NCBI RefSeq assembly: GCF_000746275.1
Contig: NZ_KN050828.1
Span: 165,384 to 229,383 of the forward strand
DNA length: 64,000 bases
Direction: 5' to 3'
Origin: Thermopetrobacter sp. TC1
GTDB taxonomy: Bacteria > Pseudomonadota > Alphaproteobacteria > Rhizobiales > Aestuariivirgaceae
Shown: piece after piece, positions 1 through 7,875 of the stretch
Layout of the letters: each line of letters begins with the position of its first letter
How positions within the stretch are numbered: position 1 is the stretch's first letter
Translations under genes and position numbers: made by a program
Notes under the pieces: model-generated
Database searches by the model: none
What the model was told of the DNA's origin: nothing
The model's input: only the letters and a program-made list of their open reading frames with translations

Positions 1-728
1 ATGACGATGCCGCCGAAGATGTTGATGGCGGTGATGATGAGACCGGCGACGGCATCCCCCCGCACGAACTTGGACGCACCATCCATGGCGCCGAAAAAGG
101 CGCTTTCCTCCTCCAGCAGACGACGGCGGCGCTGTGCCTCCTTCTCATCGATGAGGCCAGCGGAGAGATCGGCATCGATGGCCATCTGCTTGCCGGGAAT
201 GGCATCCAGCGTGAAGCGCGCGCCCACTTCGGCGATGCGCGTGGCGCCCTTGGTGATGACCAGGAAGTTCACCGTAACCAGAATGGCGAAGACAATGAGA
301 CCGATGACGAAATCGCCGCGCATCACCAGGGTGGAAAAACCGCCGATGACATGCCCGGCGGCGGTCACCCCCTCATGACCGCTGGAGAGGATGAGGCGGG
401 TGGAGGCGATGTTCAACGACAGCCGCAGCATGGTGGCGATGAGAAGCACGGTGGGAAAGGCCGAAAACTCCAGGGGATGGCGAATCCACAGCGCCACCAT
501 GAGAATGAGCACGGAAAAGGCGATGGAGATGGACAGGCCGATGTCGATCAGCCAGCCGGGGATGGGCAGAAATAAAAGAACGAGAATGAGAACGATGCCG
601 ATGGCAAAGCCCACATCACGGCGATAGCGCATGGCCGTGGCCTCGCCGGCGCCGTCGGCACCGGGGGCGGTGAGGGCGGAAATCGCTTGTGCGCCGCTGG
701 CGCCGCCGGGGCCTTCGACACGCGCCAT
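1..728 (-). CDS. flhA: Flagellar export gate protein FlhA (N-terminal part, cut by window edge)
   Basis: Inner-membrane component of the flagellar type III export gate. I translated the minus strand from the ATG at 728-726: after a 30-residue Ala/Gly-rich lead come closely packed hydrophobic segments (for example [17 protein letters not shown]) and then the family's cytoplasmic signature, including [20 protein letters not shown] and the [13 protein letters not shown] loop. Only about 242 codons are in the window; full-length FlhA is near 700 residues, so the C-terminal export-docking domain lies to the left. The start sits one base past the fliQ stop, so the two are translationally close and belong to one operon. 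Confidence 0.95.
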   Translation of the reverse strand, partial: MARVEGPGGASGAQAISALTAPGADGAGEATAMRYRRDVGFAIGIVLILVLLFLPIPGWLIDIGLSISIAFSVLILMVALWIRHPLEFSAFPTVLLIATMLRLSLNIASTRLILSSGHEGVTAAGHVIGGFSTLVMRGDFVIGLIVFAILVTVNFLVITKGATRIAEVGARFTLDAIPGKQMAIDADLSAGLIDEKEAQRRRRLLEEESAFFGAMDGASKFVRGDAVAGLIITAINIFGGIV

Positions 729-729
729 G

Positions 730-996
730 TCAGAACCCCCTCTCGATGCGGGCGTAGACCATTTCGGCAAACTTCTGGATCTCGCCGCCCATGAAAGGCG
801 CGGTGACGATAATGACCAGCAGGATGATCACGATCTTGGGCACGAAGGTCAGCGTCACTTCCTGAACCTGGGTGAGCGCCTGAAAGAGGGCGATGACCAC
901 GCCCACGACCATGGCGGCGATCACGGCCGGGCCGGCGGCCGTGAGCACCACCCAGACGGCTGCGCGCAGAAGATCCAGGGCGTCGGCCTGATTCAT
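730..996 (-). CDS. fliQ: Flagellar export apparatus protein FliQ
   Basis: Small two-helix membrane subunit of the FliPQR export channel. The 88-residue protein starts [15 protein letters not shown] and shows two hydrophobic segments, around residues 14-38 and 48-70, separated by the [14 protein letters not shown] stretch typical of FliQ. The upstream in-frame ATG at 1131 was rejected because it would overlap flgD and add 45 non-homologous residues; the chosen ATG has a GGGGAAAG ribosome site. It lies 25 bases after flgD and directly before flhA, the order seen in Rhizobiales flagellar clusters. Confidence 0.95.
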   Translation of the reverse strand: MNQADALDLLRAAVWVVLTAAGPAVIAAMVVGVVIALFQALTQVQEVTLTFVPKIVIILLVIIVTAPFMGGEIQKFAEMVYARIERGF

Positions 997-1021
997 GCCG
1001 CTTTCCCCATCCCGTTCGCGC

Positions 1022-1441
1022 TCAGGCCGAGACCACAAGATCCGGCCCGTAAGAGAGGCGGGTTCCGTCCTGAAGCACCAGCTTGACGCCGCCATCGAGA
1101 ATCTCGACGGCGGAGACGACACCGGAAACACTGCCGTCCATGGTGCTGACCGTGCGCCCGAGAAGATCGCTGCCCTGCGTCATGGACAGGGAAGTGAGGA
1201 TCTCTTCCAGCCGGGCATTGGCGCGCACCGTCTGTTCCACCTGGGCGAAGGTGGCAAGCTGCGCCATGTATTCGGTGCCGTCCATGGGGTTGGTGGGATC
1301 CTGGTTCTTCATCTGCTCCACGAGCAGCTTGAGAAAGGCCTGATAATCCATGCCGGCGAGGGCATCCTTGCCGGTCTTTTCCTGCGTCGGACGGGGAGTG
1401 CCGCCCGGATTCGCCGGCGGCAGGGTGTCGATGCCGGTCAT
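1022..1441 (-). CDS. flgD: Flagellar hook assembly (capping) protein FlgD, short form
   Basis: Scaffold that caps the growing hook and is needed for FlgE polymerisation. The N-terminal half carries the FlgD signature: DYQAFLKLLVEQMKNQDPTN followed by PMDGTEYMAQLATFAQVEQ (residues about 32-70). The C-terminal half is only a short beta-rich segment, so at 139 residues it is the compact form usual in Rhizobiales and lacks the long tudor/FnIII region of enteric FlgD (over 200 residues). Its start overlaps the flbT stop in an ATGA arrangement, implying coupled translation. Confidence 0.93.
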   Translation of the reverse strand: MTGIDTLPPANPGGTPRPTQEKTGKDALAGMDYQAFLKLLVEQMKNQDPTNPMDGTEYMAQLATFAQVEQTVRANARLEEILTSLSMTQGSDLLGRTVSTMDGSVSGVVSAVEILDGGVKLVLQDGTRLSYGPDLVVSA

Positions 1442-2022
1442 GATCCCTCTCCTCCCATGGCCGATTTGGGGCCCTGTTGCTGCCGGTCCGGGCGCGGCGG
1501 CACGAGATCGGTCACATCCTCGTCCATAACCTCGCTCTGCGGCTCTTCGGGAATGCCGCGCTCGCGCATGATCTCGGCCTCGCGCGCGAACAGGCCCCGC
1601 ACTTTCTTGAGCGCCTCGAAGTTGCGGCCCGTATTGATGAGCGTGCGAATGCCGGCCAGTTCCGGCTCAAGGTCGCTGTCGCGATAGAGATCAAGCAGCC
1701 GCAGGTGCTGGCGATAGTAGTCCTGACGGATGGTGAAGCCGTTGGCCGGTTCGATCAGCAGCCGCTGGATGATGAAATAGAGTTTCTTCAGCGGCGTGGT
1801 CACCTGCTCCGGCTGCATGACATGCTGTTCCAGCAGGAAGACGACATTGTTGAGAAATTCGATGGAGGTCTTCTTGTTGACCCGCAAGACCGCACCGTTG
1901 ACGAAGATACGCTCGCCGGCCCGCAGGGAAATGCGGATGGGCTTGTTGCCCTCGCGGGGGGCGGACGCGTTGTCGTTGGGTCTTTTTGTCCCGTTTTCGC
2001 TGGGTCTGTCCGGTGTCGTCAT
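1438..2022 (-). CDS. flbT: Flagellin synthesis regulator FlbT
   Basis: Post-transcriptional regulator of flagellin; in Caulobacter FlbT binds fljK mRNA and promotes its decay. The core FlbT domain covers residues about 28-150, with ISLRAGERIFVNGAVLRVN and QYYRQHLRL-like stretches around FTIRQDYYRQHLRLLDLY. A 27-residue polar N-terminal lead (TTPDRPSENG...) and an acidic/proline-rich C-terminal tail extend the usual length of about 140 to 194 residues. Start and stop overlap flaF and flgD. Placement next to flaF matches the known functional pair controlling flagellin output. Confidence 0.93.
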   Translation of the reverse strand: MTTPDRPSENGTKRPNDNASAPREGNKPIRISLRAGERIFVNGAVLRVNKKTSIEFLNNVVFLLEQHVMQPEQVTTPLKKLYFIIQRLLIEPANGFTIRQDYYRQHLRLLDLYRDSDLEPELAGIRTLINTGRNFEALKKVRGLFAREAEIMRERGIPEEPQSEVMDEDVTDLVPPRPDRQQQGPKSAMGGEGS

Positions 2023-2369
2023 GTCTTCAGTCCGTCGCGGATGATTTCCATGATGTCGATGAGGTCGGCGAAGGTGTCCTGCTCGCGGCGATCGATGCGC
2101 TCCAGCTCCTTGATCACCCAGATGCCGATGGAGATGAGCCGGGCCTTGAGATCATCGGGCAGGCCGTTGGCGGGATCGGCGAGGTCATCGAGGAAGAACA
2201 GCCACAGCCGGCGCGTGAAATGCAGAGCCTTGACCGCTTCCACCGAACGGATGCCCTGCTGCTCGCCGCGGCGGAGCATGTCGATGGCGAAATCTATGGC
2301 CATGGCTTCCTCTTCGCGCGCCCGGGCGTAATCCTCACCGGCGATGTCCTTGTAGGCCTTTTTGTACAT
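2019..2369 (-). CDS. flaF: Flagellar biosynthesis regulator FlaF
   Basis: Small helical protein that acts with FlbT to control flagellin translation and secretion in alphaproteobacteria. The 116-residue sequence begins MYKKAYKDIAGEDYARAREE and contains the family's RRLWLFFLDDLADPANGLP motif near residue 53, followed by an amphipathic C-terminal helix (ISIGIWVIKELERID). GGGGAATGG precedes the ATG as a ribosome site. It lies 25 bases downstream of flgL and overlaps flbT by four bases. Confidence 0.93.
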   Translation of the reverse strand: MYKKAYKDIAGEDYARAREEEAMAIDFAIDMLRRGEQQGIRSVEAVKALHFTRRLWLFFLDDLADPANGLPDDLKARLISIGIWVIKELERIDRREQDTFADLIDIMEIIRDGLKT

Positions 2370-2394
2370 GGGCCATTCCCCGATTTGACTTGAC

Positions 2395-3444
2395 TTACAG
2401 ATACTTGAGCAACGTCAGGTTCTGCAGGCGGCCCGTGATCGCATAGGATGCCTCCAGCTTGTTGCTGAGGTCGGTCACGCGCATGGCCATTTCGTGCATA
2501 TCCACCTGTTCCATGCCGGCGATCTGCTTTTCCAGCCACCCTTTCTGCAGTTCCAGACGATCCTTGGCATCGCTGACCCTCTTTTCCTGAACACCGATGA
2601 TGCCGCGCAGATCGTTGATGCCGGCAATGGCGCCGTTGATCGTCTCGATGGCGCGGTCGGTGACGACGTCGCGGGCGGCGCGTCCGAGGGTCTCGATACC
2701 CAGTCCCGCCACCATCACGTATGCCATGGCAAGCTTGCGTATCGCTGGATCGTTGGCCGAGGCGGTGACGGGGGCGACGTCATTGAGCGAGATCAGCGTC
2801 TTCATCGGCTCGTCGGTCGCCTTCGACCACAGCGTGTTCCAGTTGGGCGGATCGAAGAGCGGCGCCAGATCGTTGTCGAGAAAGTCCTGCATGTCGGCGG
2901 CCGTGATGCCGGCGGCGGCAGGATCACCCGGCGGAAAGCCAAAACGGGCGATGAAGGCGTTTTCCACCGCGGTGCGCGCTGCGGAAGGCGGATCGGCGAA
3001 CCAGTCGGCAAAGGGCGCCTCGGAGAGGTTCTGGCCGCCGAAGATGAAAGAGCCAGCGGCGGTGGCGTTGAGCGCGGCGGTAAAGGCCGTCAGTGCCGCC
3101 TTGGCCTGTCCGGCGACAACGGCAGGCTGTGCCTGACCGGTGCGCAGGGGCAGGAGCGCCTCCACCAGGGCGTGGCCGTCGTCGGTGATGGTTTGCAGGG
3201 ACTGCTGAATGACCTGCAATCTGTTTTCGGAAATGACGGCATCCTGAAGAAGGCCATCGAGGAGAACCTCCTGGGCATGGGCATCCACGAGCAGATCGGA
3301 GCGCCCGCCCATGACGAGGCCGACATCGGCATGCTTGCCGGTAGCGAGCTGCAGGTTGGCCTTTTCCAGCTCGCGGCGGGCGGTTGTGGTCGCCGCCGGA
3401 GTGGACCATGGCGTGGTCAGGGGTGGCACCAGAGCCGATTTCAT
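2395..3444 (-). CDS. flgL: Flagellar hook-associated protein 3 (FlgL, hook-filament junction)
   Basis: Junction protein between hook and filament, exported through the flagellar system. The 349-residue protein has the flagellin-like arrangement: an N-terminal coiled region (ARRELEKANLQLATGKHADV, residues about 22-41), a variable middle with GSFIFGGQNLSEAPF near residue 135, and a C-terminal helix with MEQVDMHEMAMRVTDLSNK and the terminal LQNLTLLKYL. An AAGGTGAT ribosome site precedes the ATG. It follows flgK by a 236-base gap holding two palindromic repeats, the only sizeable break in the flgE-to-flhA run. Confidence 0.93.
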   Translation of the reverse strand: MKSALVPPLTTPWSTPAATTTARRELEKANLQLATGKHADVGLVMGGRSDLLVDAHAQEVLLDGLLQDAVISENRLQVIQQSLQTITDDGHALVEALLPLRTGQAQPAVVAGQAKAALTAFTAALNATAAGSFIFGGQNLSEAPFADWFADPPSAARTAVENAFIARFGFPPGDPAAAGITAADMQDFLDNDLAPLFDPPNWNTLWSKATDEPMKTLISLNDVAPVTASANDPAIRKLAMAYVMVAGLGIETLGRAARDVVTDRAIETINGAIAGINDLRGIIGVQEKRVSDAKDRLELQKGWLEKQIAGMEQVDMHEMAMRVTDLSNKLEASYAITGRLQNLTLLKYL

Positions 3445-3501
3445 CGCCGTATCACCTTCTGCATGCCCCCGTCATGTTCCTCACACTACAAGACGTATGC
3501 A

Positions 3502-3585
3502 TCGTCATACCGGCGAAAGCCGGTATCTAAGGCCACAAATTCATGAGTTTGCGGCCCGAGACCCCGGCTTTCGCCGGGGTGACGA
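3502..3585. repeat. Inverted pair of family C palindromic repeats between flgK and flgL
   Basis: Two short palindromes face each other in the flgK-flgL gap. The first (3502-3532) has the stem ATACCGGC / GCCGGTAT (3507-3526) closed by a GAAA tetraloop. The second (3559-3585) has ACCCCGGC / GCCGGGGT with a TTTC loop. Each carries a TCGTCA edge on the outside, so the whole block is itself an inverted repeat. Three more members are listed at 62853, 63147 and 63378. Such GTCAT-palindrome-ATC elements are common intergenic repeats in alphaproteobacteria; no coding potential. Confidence 0.8.
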
Positions 3586-3680
3586 GAAAGATGGCAACGT
3601 TGTGTCGTGTAATGTGCATGTTCCTTATCGTGTTCCGTCATATGCCCGGCTCATCACCGTGTTGCCTGTGCAAGCCCTTC

Positions 3681-5144
3681 TCATCCGGCCGCGCGCAGCA
3701 GGGCGGCAAGCATCTCATCCACGGCGGAAATGAGCCGGGCCGAGGCCTGGTAGGTGCGCTCGATGCGCATCATGTTGGCCATCTCATCATCAAGGTTGAC
3801 GCCGGTCTTGCGCGACAAGGCCTCCGAGGCCCGGGTGAGCAGTGCGGCGGAATAGTCCGTATCGCGCACGGCGTTGGCCCTTTCCTGTTCCAGCCAGGCC
3901 ACGGAATCGCCCATGTAGCCGGCAAGATCGGCGCTTGCGCCAAGCCCGGCGGCAGGATCGAACGGGCGCGCGCGCGCCAGCTCCGCATCCAGCTCCAGCA
4001 GCCGGTCGGTGAAGCCGGTAAGACCATTGACATTCACGACATAAGAAGCGCCGTTGATGCCGCCATCACGCAGCAGGAAGGGATTGCCGCCCTGATCGGG
4101 ATCAACGGCGGCATGGATGCGGATATCGGCGGCCAGCCCCGGCACCAGGACGCCCGAGGCGGGCACGGCGGGACCACCCGACCAGGTGAACAGTCCGGCG
4201 CGATCCGGCCCTGGTGGGGAGGCCTGATCATGTTCAGCAAAGGCCTCAATGAGACCGCGGGCCATTTCATCAAGCTGCGCCTGCCAGGCGAGCGCCTTTT
4301 CATCGCGCAATGTCATCCATGCCTTCAGCCGGCCGGACTTGAGCTTCATGACGGCGGCATCGCCGGTCACCGGCACGCCGTCCACATAGACCTGCGCACC
4401 CGGTGCGCCCGGCCCGAGAATGCCGGATGGGGTGAAGGTGACCGCGCGCGGCTCCCGTTCGTAAAGCACGGCACCGCCTGTGGTGTAGATGGCAAGGCCG
4501 CCGTTATCACGCTGCACGGTGCGGATGTCGATCTCTTCCGCCAGATCGGCAAGCGCGGCATCGCGGGCATCCTTCTCGCGGGCAAGATCGGCATCGTTCA
4601 GCCGGCCGCTGACAATGGCGGCGTTGGCCTCGTGAAAGCGCGCCAGAGCCTCGTTGATGCGGTCAACGGAACGCGCCACCTCGGCATCGGCCTGGGTGCG
4701 CAGGTCCTGAACGGCGGCAGCGCCGCGATGCAGGGCATCCACAAGGGCACGGGCGGAGACGATGGTCTGACGCGCGGCGGCGGCATTGTCCGGCATGGCG
4801 GCGAAGGCCTGAATGTCCTGCCGCAGCCGGGAGAGAAGCGCGGCGGGCGAGGTCTCGCCATCGGGGCCGCCGAAGGCACGGGAGAGCTGATCCAGCCCCT
4901 TGCTCAAGGTTTCATGCCCGGCGTGATCGGCAGTATAAGAGAGCATCTGGGCGAAGATGTCACGGTCCTCCGCCCGCCAGACGGCGACGCGGCGGATGCC
5001 GTGATAGCCCATGACGTTTCCCGTCTCACGACGGGAGAAATCCGGGTTGTCGATGTTGGCGATGTTCTCCGAGACGACGCGCGATTTCTCCGACAGCGCC
5101 GAGAGGGACGAGCGGGCCGAATTGAGAACCGCACCCAGCGTCAT
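3681..5144 (-). CDS. flgK: Flagellar hook-associated protein 1 (FlgK)
   Basis: First junction protein added on the hook tip. The 487-residue protein begins with the flagellar rod/hook N-terminal motif (NSARSSLSALSEKSRVVSEN then IANIDNPDFSRRE, residues about 8-40) and ends with the matching C-terminal helix (GVNLDDEMANMMRIERTYQ, AARLISAVDEML-like, here SARLISAVDEMLAALLRAAG). The region between is the variable surface part. The start has an exceptionally strong ribosome site (5148-5159, listed separately). The gene follows flgE by 40 bases in the same orientation. Confidence 0.95.
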   Translation of the reverse strand: MTLGAVLNSARSSLSALSEKSRVVSENIANIDNPDFSRRETGNVMGYHGIRRVAVWRAEDRDIFAQMLSYTADHAGHETLSKGLDQLSRAFGGPDGETSPAALLSRLRQDIQAFAAMPDNAAAARQTIVSARALVDALHRGAAAVQDLRTQADAEVARSVDRINEALARFHEANAAIVSGRLNDADLAREKDARDAALADLAEEIDIRTVQRDNGGLAIYTTGGAVLYEREPRAVTFTPSGILGPGAPGAQVYVDGVPVTGDAAVMKLKSGRLKAWMTLRDEKALAWQAQLDEMARGLIEAFAEHDQASPPGPDRAGLFTWSGGPAVPASGVLVPGLAADIRIHAAVDPDQGGNPFLLRDGGINGASYVVNVNGLTGFTDRLLELDAELARARPFDPAAGLGASADLAGYMGDSVAWLEQERANAVRDTDYSAALLTRASEALSRKTGVNLDDEMANMMRIERTYQASARLISAVDEMLAALLRAAG

Positions 5145-5147
5145 CTC

Positions 5148-5159
5148 GGATCACCTCCT
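5148..5159 (-). promoter_or_regulatory. Maximal Shine-Dalgarno sequence of flgK
   Basis: On the plus strand these 12 bases read GGATCACCTCCT, which equals the conserved 3' tail of bacterial 16S rRNA; the mRNA therefore carries the full complement AGGAGGTGATCC. Nine bases separate AGGAGG from the ATG at 5144. Other genes in the same operon have only 4-6 matching bases, so flgK initiation should be unusually strong. It settles the start codon choice. Confidence 0.85.
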
Positions 5160-5184
5160 GCCATCAGTGAAACTCGAACGGCCA

Positions 5185-6447
5185 TCAGCGCTTGAGGTTG
5201 ACGGCGACATCCATCAGTTCCGCGCCGGTCATGAACGACTTGGAATTGGCCGTATAGGCGCGCTGGGCCTCGATCATCGCGGTGAGCTCCGATGCGAGGT
5301 CCACGGTGGACTGCTCCTTGGCCCCGGAGATGATCTTTCCGAAATTGCCCTCGCGCGGAAAACCAACGAGCACATCGCCGGAGGTGTCGGTCTGGGTGAA
5401 GACGTCTCCGGGCAGGAGCTTCATGTTGTCGGGGCTGCGCACCGTGGCCAGCGGGATGCGGTAGGTCGGCCGCTTTTCACCATTGGGGAAGGTGCCGTAC
5501 ATGACACCGTCCTCGCTGATCTTGAACAGCCTGTAGCCGGTGGCGGCATTGCCGTTGACATCCACGTCCAGCACGTTGAACGGTGCGGCGTATTGCGTGG
5601 AGCCGGTGATATCCAGGGTCATGGTCTGGCCATCGGGCACGGGGATGGAAAGCGTGCCGGAGGCCGGAGAGACGAGCTTGCCGGTAGTGCCGTCAAACTG
5701 CAGGGTGAAGGTGGCCAGCGGACCGCTTCCATAGGGAAACGGCCCGCCAGCGGCGGCCTGTTCCTGGTCGAACACGGCCACTTCCCAGGTGTTGGCGCCC
5801 GTCTTGGAGAAATAGAAGTCAAGGAGCTTCTCGCCGCCGAGATTGTCATGCACCACCAGGGAGGTCTTGGCGGAATACTGGGCCGTGGCGGCATTGGCCG
5901 ATGGCAGGTCGGCGGCCGCAATCACGGTCTCGTCGGCATCGAGGTTGAACCGCAGGGTGCCCAGCGTGGTCGGGGTTGCTTCCAGCGCCTGCTCGGACTG
6001 GCGCACCCTTTGCAGCCCGGCAAAGCCATTGGCGGTTACGTTCGGATCGCTGCCGTCGGTGATGTCGAAACCGAGAAGGTAGAAACCGGCGGCATTGACG
6101 AGATAGCCTTGCGCATCAGGCACGAAATTTCCGGCGCGGGTGAGAAAACGTTCGCCGGCTGCGTTCTCGACGATGAAAAAGCCATCACCGGCCACGGCGA
6201 GATCGGTGATGGAGGTGGTATTCATCAGCGTGCCCTGCTCGGACACATGACGGCGGATGGTGGTGGTGACACCGCCGGAGACGTATTTTCCGGTCAGGTG
6301 TTGCGGGATCATGGACGAGAATTCGGCCTCGGCGCGCTTATACCCCACGGTGTCGGAATTGGCGATGTTGTCGGCCACGGCGGAAAGCTTGTTGCCCTGC
6401 GCCAGCATGCCGGAAACACCGGTGCGCATGATATTGCCGATGGACAT
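5185..6447 (-). CDS. flgE: Flagellar hook protein FlgE
   Basis: Main structural subunit of the hook. From the ATG at 6447 the protein has 420 residues: the N-terminal motif MSIGNIMRTGVSGMLAQGNK and LSAVADNIANSDTVGYKRAE, the domain-linking DLAVAGDGFFIVENAAGERF near residue 80, and the C-terminal ASELTAMIEAQRAYTANSKS plus the closing helix ELMDVAVNLKR. An in-frame ATG 60 codons upstream (6627) was rejected because it lies outside the conserved domain. GGGAG precedes the chosen start. It is the first structural gene downstream of rem. Confidence 0.95.
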   Translation of the reverse strand: MSIGNIMRTGVSGMLAQGNKLSAVADNIANSDTVGYKRAEAEFSSMIPQHLTGKYVSGGVTTTIRRHVSEQGTLMNTTSITDLAVAGDGFFIVENAAGERFLTRAGNFVPDAQGYLVNAAGFYLLGFDITDGSDPNVTANGFAGLQRVRQSEQALEATPTTLGTLRFNLDADETVIAAADLPSANAATAQYSAKTSLVVHDNLGGEKLLDFYFSKTGANTWEVAVFDQEQAAAGGPFPYGSGPLATFTLQFDGTTGKLVSPASGTLSIPVPDGQTMTLDITGSTQYAAPFNVLDVDVNGNAATGYRLFKISEDGVMYGTFPNGEKRPTYRIPLATVRSPDNMKLLPGDVFTQTDTSGDVLVGFPREGNFGKIISGAKEQSTVDLASELTAMIEAQRAYTANSKSFMTGAELMDVAVNLKR

Positions 6448-6556
6448 GGTCCAGCTCCCGTATCTGATGCGGATGGTCCTTGCCTGACAGGGTGCACGGG
6501 CAACCTTGCCCCTGCCTTGCCGGGGGTGTGGCAGCCAAGGTGTCTTTACGCGCAAA

Positions 6557-6604
6557 AGAAGGGGCCGCATTCCGCGAAGGGAGAGGGTTTCGGGGAATGC
6601 GGCC
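6557..6604 (-). terminator. Terminator-like hairpin after rem
   Basis: An 11-bp stem (GGCCGCATTCC at 6563-6573 with GGAATGCGGCC at 6594-6604) lies about 70 bases past the rem stop. On the minus strand it is followed by CCTTCTTTT, a short T-rich run. It probably ends the rem transcript or partially insulates flgE from it. Confidence 0.55.
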
Positions 6605-6673
6605 AGTTCGGCGCGGCGGGGAGGCAAGGTCGGGAGAGGTAAGACCGCGCCATGGAGGGGGAACGGCAGTTGC

Positions 6674-7447
6674 TCAGGCGGCCTTCAGCTCGGCGTCCTC
6701 AAGGGCGGGCGTGGGCTTGGCCGTGCGGGAAGCGGACTTCTTGCGGGAAGTCCTCTCGCGCGCCTTCTCCGGCGGCTGCTCATGCAGGCAGTAGCCGAGG
6801 TAGCGGCGGGAATCGATGGGGTCATAACCCAACCGCGCCCGCAATTTCTTGCGCAGCTTGGAGATGTGGCTTTCGATGACGCACTCCTCCACGTCATCCT
6901 CGAAAATGCCATAGACATAATCGAACAGCTGCGCCTTGGTGACCCGGCGGTTCTTGTGGGTGACCAGATAGTGGAGAATGCGGTATTCACGCCGCGGCAA
7001 TTGCAACGGCTCGCCATTGATCTCCGGCGGACGACCGTCGGCATAGAGGCGGATGGGCCCCGCCTGCAGAATGCGCTCGCGGCTGCGCAGACGGGCCATG
7101 ATGGCATTGGCGCGCGCCAGGATCTCGCGCACATGCACGGGCTTGCGCACCACGTCATCCACGCCGGCGGAGAACAGGCGCAGCACATCATCAAGCGCAC
7201 TGGAATCGCTCATGGCGATGACCGGCGCCAGCATCTTCTCGCGAATGAGATGCGGCAGACGCTCGCCCTCCGGGCAGCAATCGCCGAGGAGCACGGCTTC
7301 CACCGCGGTCAGCACCTCCTCGGAGGTGGCCTTGAGCCACTCGTGAAACTCGCGCGGGTCAAAGCCGGCGGCGGCCACACCCTCGCGGTCGAAACTGCTC
7401 TTGTAGCCCTCAAGAACGAGCTGGCGCCTGTCAACGATGATGATCAT
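6674..7447 (-). CDS. rem: Rem-type flagellar transcription activator (atypical response regulator)
   Basis: OmpR-like regulator that activates late flagellar genes in Sinorhizobium meliloti. From the ATG at 7447 the 257-residue protein has a degenerate receiver domain (MIIIVDRRQLVLEGY at the start; the phospho-acceptor acidic pocket is not obvious) and a winged-helix C-terminal DNA-binding domain with LPRREYRILHYLVTHKNRRV, VESHISKLRKKL-like IESHISKLRKKLRARLG and DSRRYLGYCL near residues 150-225. A basic tail (ERTSRKKSASRTAK) follows, longer than I recall for S. meliloti Rem. The upstream in-frame ATG at 7810 adds an unrelated AT-rich segment and was rejected. Position immediately upstream of flgE supports the name. 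Confidence 0.88.
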   Translation of the reverse strand: MIIIVDRRQLVLEGYKSSFDREGVAAAGFDPREFHEWLKATSEEVLTAVEAVLLGDCCPEGERLPHLIREKMLAPVIAMSDSSALDDVLRLFSAGVDDVVRKPVHVREILARANAIMARLRSRERILQAGPIRLYADGRPPEINGEPLQLPRREYRILHYLVTHKNRRVTKAQLFDYVYGIFEDDVEECVIESHISKLRKKLRARLGYDPIDSRRYLGYCLHEQPPEKARERTSRKKSASRTAKPTPALEDAELKAA

Positions 7448-7810
7448 TGCCTCTCTCCCCTCTCGACCGATTAACCATTTGGCAATCGAATCACGGGAGA
7501 TTGTGGATAAGTGTGCCGAATCTGCACACTTGCAGCTTCTGCAGATTGACAGGCGCCACAATTTTTCCAAAATTTTGCCAAAATGATTCGTTGCTCGCAT
7601 AAAGGGGTTTGAATATCTCTTTATTTTCAATGGGTTATAGTCGTATCCCGAACATGCCATCCTGCCCCAGGACACACCGCTGAACCTTGCGCCTTTCCTT
7701 GCGATCCGCCGGGAAGCCTGATCGAATTGCGCATGAATCACCCGTTTTGAGAGGCTGATTTTCCCTGATTTCACCCCGGAATGAGGAGCTTGCAGCATGC
7801 GGTCCGGCAT
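7448..7810. other. Intergenic region upstream of rem with a CtrA-type half site
   Basis: No convincing gene. The stretch 7540-7640 is locally AT-rich (ATTTTTCCAAAATTTTGCC) and probably holds the rem promoter. TTAACCAT at 7471-7478, 24 bases before the rem start, matches the CtrA half-site motif; the second TTAA half is absent. The in-frame readthrough of rem across this region has no family resemblance. Confidence 0.4.
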
Positions 7811-7838
7811 GAAAAAGGCCCGTCGGCATGACGGGCCT
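7811..7838 (-). terminator. Rho-independent terminator of asd
   Basis: Perfect 9-bp stem AGGCCCGTC (7816-7824) / GACGGGCCT (7830-7838) with a five-base loop. On the minus strand the stem is followed directly by TTTTTC. It lies about 38 bases after the asd stop codon. Confidence 0.88.
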
Positions 7839-7875
7839 GGATGATGGTGTTCTCACCTGGCCGGTTCTGGGGCGA

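Noticed and set aside
5148-5159. Possible fragment of a 16S rRNA gene (GGATCACCTCCT)
   Set aside because: Only 12 bases match and they lie at ribosome-site distance before flgK; it is a Shine-Dalgarno sequence.
1011-6642. Long plus-strand reading frames opposite the flagellar genes
   Set aside because: They are antisense shadows of GC-rich genes; translations are rich in Arg/Gly/His and show no domain, while the minus-strand frames match known flagellar proteins.
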